DNA of 64,000 nt. It comes from Asticcacaulis sp. YBE204. GTDB taxonomy: Bacteria > Pseudomonadota > Alphaproteobacteria > Caulobacterales > Caulobacteraceae. Location: positions 186,001-250,000 of the forward strand of contig NZ_AWGF01000005.1 in NCBI RefSeq assembly GCF_000495855.1. Direction: 5' to 3'. The notes under the pieces were generated by a model. The model had not been told where the DNA came from. It did not search any database and was given only the letters and a program-made list of their open reading frames with translations. Made by a program: the position numbers and the translations under genes. Position 1 is the stretch's first letter, and each line of letters starts with the position of its first letter. This document shows positions 60,738 through 64,000 of the stretch, piece by piece.

Positions 60738-61802
60738 ATGCCCGCACCCGTGCCCTATAGCCCCGACCTCGAACAGATCGAGGACGACGAAGCCGAGGTC
60801 GCCCGCGATCTTGTCGAAACTCTCCTGAAAATCAGCCGGAAAACCCATGAAGATAGCGGCCACGGCTGGCGCAGCGTCCATGCCAAGAGTCACGGTCTGG
60901 TGACGGGTAAACTGCATGTGCCGGATAATGCACCGGATCTGGCGCAAGGCCTGTTCGCGCAGGTCGGCACCCATGACGTGGTATTGCGCTTTTCCTCGAC
61001 GCCCGGTGATGTCCTGCCCGACAGCGTTTCGACCCCGCGCGGTCTGGCGGTCAAGGTGCTGGGTCTGGACGGCGGGGCCACGCAGGATTTCGTCATGGTC
61101 AACGGCCCGACCTTTCAGGCGCCCAACGCCAAGGCCTTCCTTGCCAATCTCAAGCTCTTGGCGGCGACGACCGACAAGGCCGAAGGCGCCAAGGTTGCCG
61201 CGTCGGCGGTGCTGAGGGCGACCGAAGGCGCGCTTGAAGCCGTGGGCGGCAAGAGTACGACGCTGCGGGCACTCGGCGGTGAGCCGCCGCATCATCCGCT
61301 CGGTGAAACCTATTTCGCGCAGGTGCCGATCCGCTACGGCGACTATGTCGCCAAGTTCCGTATCGTGCCGGTCGCGCCGGAACTGACCGCGCGCAAGGGC
61401 GAAAAGATCGACATCACCCACGACCCGCTGGCCCTGCGCACGGCGATGGTCGCGCACTTCGCCGAGCAGGGCGGGATGTGGGAGATACAGGTGCAGCTGT
61501 GCACCGATCTTGAGACCATGCCGATCGAAAAAGCCAATGCGGTATGGCCTGAAGAGGAAAGTCCCTTCGTGACGGTAGCGACCCTCGTCGTACCGCCGCA
61601 ATCGGCCTGGCCCGAGGAAACGTCTCAGATGATGGACGACAAGCTTTCCTTCAGCCCGTGGCACCATATCGAGGCGCATCGCCCGCTGGGGCAGATCATG
61701 CGCCTGCGCCGCCCGGCCTATGAGGCGTCGTCGCGCTTCCGCCGCAATGAAAACGATCAGCCTCTGGCCGAACCAACGGATGTGAGCGAGCTTAACGCGT
61801 AA
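60738..61802 (+). CDS. Catalase-family haem protein, short form
   Basis: The ATG at 60738 follows AAGGA at 60725-60729; the ATG at 60729 overlaps that site. The 354-residue protein has the catalase core: 'GHGWRSVHAKSHGLVTGKLHV' with the distal His, 'LRFSSTPGDVLPDSVSTPRGLAVKVLGL', 'DFVMVNGPTFQ', and 'RPAYEASSRFRRN' with the proximal Tyr. It lacks the long N-terminal arm and the C-terminal part of full catalases, as in the small catalase-related family. It likely decomposes or senses peroxide. Its end overlaps the convergent YdeP-like gene by 11 bp. Confidence 0.9.
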   Translation: MPAPVPYSPDLEQIEDDEAEVARDLVETLLKISRKTHEDSGHGWRSVHAKSHGLVTGKLHVPDNAPDLAQGLFAQVGTHDVVLRFSSTPGDVLPDSVSTPRGLAVKVLGLDGGATQDFVMVNGPTFQAPNAKAFLANLKLLAATTDKAEGAKVAASAVLRATEGALEAVGGKSTTLRALGGEPPHHPLGETYFAQVPIRYGDYVAKFRIVPVAPELTARKGEKIDITHDPLALRTAMVAHFAEQGGMWEIQVQLCTDLETMPIEKANAVWPEEESPFVTVATLVVPPQSAWPEETSQMMDDKLSFSPWHHIEAHRPLGQIMRLRRPAYEASSRFRRNENDQPLAEPTDVSELNA

Positions 61803-64000
61803 CGGGCCGTTCGATACGCACCGGTATCGATTTCGATGCCGGTGTCTTCGACAGGCGGTCGTGGTGCGTCACCGGCATCAGCACGTTGCATTCCGGATAA
61901 TAGGCCGCGATCGTGCCCGCTGGAATATCGTAGGGCGTCAGGACCAGTCCGCTCAGTTCCCGGCGATGGCCGTCCTCGATATCCGTCACCAGCCGCAGCA
62001 CATCTCCGGCCTTATACCCCGCCGCCTCGATATCCTGCGGGTTCATAAAGACGATGTCGCGCGTGCCTTCGATACCGCGAAAACGGTCGGAATAGCCGTA
62101 GATCGTCGTGTTGAACTGATCGTTGGAGCGCAGGGTAACGAGGCGATAACGTCCCGGCTTGTCCTCGAAGCCGTTGGCGCTGAGCACGTCCGGCACGGTG
62201 AAGACTGCTTTTTTCGCCTCGGTTTTCCAGATGCGCTCATGCGCCGGATTGCCGCGGTAAAAGCCGCCCGGCGTATAGAGGCGGGCATTGTAGTCGCGGA
62301 AATCTTCCGGATAGGTCTGTTCGATGAGGTCGCGGACGAGGCTGTAATCCCCGGTCCATCTCTCCCATTCGACGCTTAGTTGGCCGGGCAGGGTCGCCCG
62401 CGCGATTCCGGCGATGATAGCCAGTTCGCTTTTGACATGCTCCGACGGCGGCTTGCGTTTGCCGATCGAGCCGTGGATGTGGGAGAAGCTGTCCTCTATG
62501 GAGACGGTCTGCGGGCCGGTCGCCTGTGCGTCGATCTCGGCACGACCGAGACACGGCAGGATGAAGGCGGTCTTGCCGGGGTAAAGGTGGCTGCGGTTGA
62601 GCTTGGTCGAGATCATCACCGTCAGGTCCTGTGCGGGCCAGGCGACTTCCATGCGGGTCTGATCCGGCACGGCGCGCAGGAGGTTGCCGCCCAGACAGAT
62701 GAAGGCCTTCACCTTGCTGTCGAACAGGGCTTGGGTTGCGGCCGTGATATTCATGCCGTCTTTAGCGGGCGGATCGAACCCGAACAGGGCTTTCAACTTG
62801 TCGACCGGGATCAGCTCGATCTTCTCGGCGATGCCAACTGTGCGCTGGCCCTGCACATTGGAGTGCCCACGCACCGGGCAGATACCCGCCCCCAGCCGTC
62901 CGATATTGCCACGCATCAGCAACAGATTGACCAGCATGGCGACGTTGAGATGCCCCTCGACCTGCTGCGTCAGGCCCATGCCATAGACTCCGATGGCTTT
63001 TTCGGCGGCCATGTAGATATCGGCGGCGCGGCGCAGGTCGGTCTCGCTCAGACCGCTTTCCTGTTCGATCCGCACCCACGGCGTATCGCGCACCTTGCTG
63101 ATAAACGCGTCGAAACCGGAGGTGTGCTGCTCGATGAAGGCGATGTCGATGACGCGCGCCTTGCCGGCCTTTTGCGCCGCGTCGTCGGCCTCGACAATGG
63201 CCTTGCACAGGCCGAGCATGGCCGCGATATCGCCACCCGATTTGACCTGAAGATAGAGGTCGGAAATCACCGTCTCATGCCCGGTGGCCATGGCCACGGC
63301 GTCCTGAGGGTTGACGAAGGAGACCAGACCCTGTTCGCGGAGGGGATTGAAGGTGACGATCTTCGCGCCGCGTGTCTTGGCGTCCTGAAGCGGGTGCAGG
63401 AAGCGCGGGCTGTTGGTGCCGGGGTTCTGCCCGAAAAAGAAGAAGGCGTCGCAGGCTTCGAGGTCTTCCCACACAACCGTGCCGACGGGCGAGCCGATGA
63501 CCTTTTTCAGGCCGACCGAGGTCGTCTCGTGGCACATATTCGAGCTTTGCGGCAGATTGTTCGTACCATAAAGCCGCGCCAGAAGCGCATAGAGATAGGC
63601 GGCCTCAAGCCCCGCATGACCCGATGAGTAGAAGACGACGCTGTCAGGGTCGAGCGGTTTGAGGATCGCCCCGATTTCAGCAAAGGCGGCTTCCCACGAC
63701 ACGGGTTTGTAGCTGTCGCTGGCGGCGTCGTAACGCAGCGGATGCGTCAGGCGGCCGAGCTTTTCGAGATTGTGGTCCTTCCAGTCGCGCAGCGCCGTGA
63801 CCTTGTGCGTGTCCCAGAACCCGGGCGTGCAGCGCGCCGAGGTCAGTTCCCACAGGGTGGCCTTGGCGCCGTTCTCGCAAAACTCGAACGCGTGGTAATT
63901 GGCGGGCTTCGGCCAGGCGCACGACACGCACATGAAGCCCTTCGGCTTGTTCTGGTGCGTCAGGGTGTCAATGACGGCGGGTGAGGGGCGCTCGCTGAGC
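61792..64000 (-). CDS. YdeP/FdhF-type molybdopterin oxidoreductase, cut by the right window edge
   Basis: The frame is open to the window end; the ATG at 63933 is internal, because 'GFMCVSCAWPKP' reads through it. The visible 735 residues include the iron-sulfur cluster cysteines ('CVSCAWP', 'FEFCENGAKA'), the molybdenum-ligand Cys in 'SSNMCHETTSVGLKKVIG', and 'GMGLTQQVEGHLNVAMLVNLLLMRGNIGRLGAGICPVRGHSNVQGQRT'. The C-terminal cap has 'LVTLRSNDQFNTTIYGYSDRFRGI'. This matches the YdeP (TIGR01701) family of acid-stress-linked, formate-dehydrogenase-like enzymes. FdhD encoded nearby would activate it. Its electron donor and reaction remain unknown. Confidence 0.93.
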   Translation of the reverse strand, partial: LSERPSPAVIDTLTHQNKPKGFMCVSCAWPKPANYHAFEFCENGAKATLWELTSARCTPGFWDTHKVTALRDWKDHNLEKLGRLTHPLRYDAASDSYKPVSWEAAFAEIGAILKPLDPDSVVFYSSGHAGLEAAYLYALLARLYGTNNLPQSSNMCHETTSVGLKKVIGSPVGTVVWEDLEACDAFFFFGQNPGTNSPRFLHPLQDAKTRGAKIVTFNPLREQGLVSFVNPQDAVAMATGHETVISDLYLQVKSGGDIAAMLGLCKAIVEADDAAQKAGKARVIDIAFIEQHTSGFDAFISKVRDTPWVRIEQESGLSETDLRRAADIYMAAEKAIGVYGMGLTQQVEGHLNVAMLVNLLLMRGNIGRLGAGICPVRGHSNVQGQRTVGIAEKIELIPVDKLKALFGFDPPAKDGMNITAATQALFDSKVKAFICLGGNLLRAVPDQTRMEVAWPAQDLTVMISTKLNRSHLYPGKTAFILPCLGRAEIDAQATGPQTVSIEDSFSHIHGSIGKRKPPSEHVKSELAIIAGIARATLPGQLSVEWERWTGDYSLVRDLIEQTYPEDFRDYNARLYTPGGFYRGNPAHERIWKTEAKKAVFTVPDVLSANGFEDKPGRYRLVTLRSNDQFNTTIYGYSDRFRGIEGTRDIVFMNPQDIEAAGYKAGDVLRLVTDIEDGHRRELSGLVLTPYDIPAGTIAAYYPECNVLMPVTHHDRLSKTPASKSIPVRIERPVTR

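Noticed and set aside
62380-63627. A 415-codon open frame on the plus strand
   Set aside because: It is antisense to the YdeP-like gene and has no domain or ribosome site.
1-64000. tRNA, rRNA, CRISPR arrays and intact insertion sequences
   Set aside because: I looked for cloverleaf-like GTTCGA arms, regular short repeats and transposase frames and found none convincing. Covariance-model and repeat searches were not available.

Overview
The window looks like a chromosomal segment of a free-living alphaproteobacterium, most likely of the Caulobacteraceae (Asticcacaulis or Caulobacter-like). The reasons are the large TonB-dependent receptors with Caulobacter-style plug domains, the LacI-controlled polysaccharide genes, the moderately high GC content and the family types of the housekeeping genes. 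This assignment is inferred from gene content and no search was run.

Region 1 (about 1-27.6 kb) is a polysaccharide utilisation locus. It holds a LacY-type sugar/proton symporter (cut by the window edge), a secreted GH28/GH49-like beta-helix enzyme, a large secreted protein of unknown family, two TonB-dependent receptors, and an operon of SUMF1-fold protein, GH43, GH97, second GH43 and LacI-family regulator. It continues with an esterase plus an AGE-type isomerase fused to glucose-6-phosphate isomerase, a Cys-rich repeat protein, and a heparinase II/III-family lyase paired with a 2-oxoglutarate/Fe(II) oxygenase. Eleven copies of a palindrome with core TGATATCGATATCA lie upstream of these units, and I saw none in the remaining 39 kb. 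I infer one regulon controlled by the LacI protein at 14217. The likely flow is outer-membrane import by the receptors, periplasmic cleavage by lyase, glycosidases and esterase, inner-membrane uptake by the symporter, and sugar-phosphate interconversion by the fused isomerase. Type II arabinogalactan or a pectic side chain is a plausible but unproven substrate.

Region 2 (about 27.6-52.3 kb) is a mosaic of small units. They include gene remnants, a FitAB-type toxin-antitoxin pair, a LysR gene divergent from a SnoaL/SDR pair, a SulP transporter, and a TraB/GumN, membrane protein and winged-helix operon with three inverted repeats in its promoter. An AraC gene diverges from a five-gene operon that contains a frameshifted gene. 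Further on are a LysR/NmrA/SRPBCC group, a CadC-like regulator, a twice-frameshifted flavin monooxygenase, an AlkB tail, a decayed integrase and a TacAT-type toxin-antitoxin pair. Degenerate dispersed repeats occupy many of the intergenic gaps here.

Region 3 (about 52.3-64 kb) is more conventional: HtpG, an EamA-type transporter, a Tat-exported SDR, a tight Na+/H+ antiporter-amine oxidase-FdhD group, a catalase-like protein, and a YdeP/FdhF-type molybdopterin oxidoreductase running off the right edge. No tRNA, rRNA, CRISPR array or intact insertion sequence was recognised.
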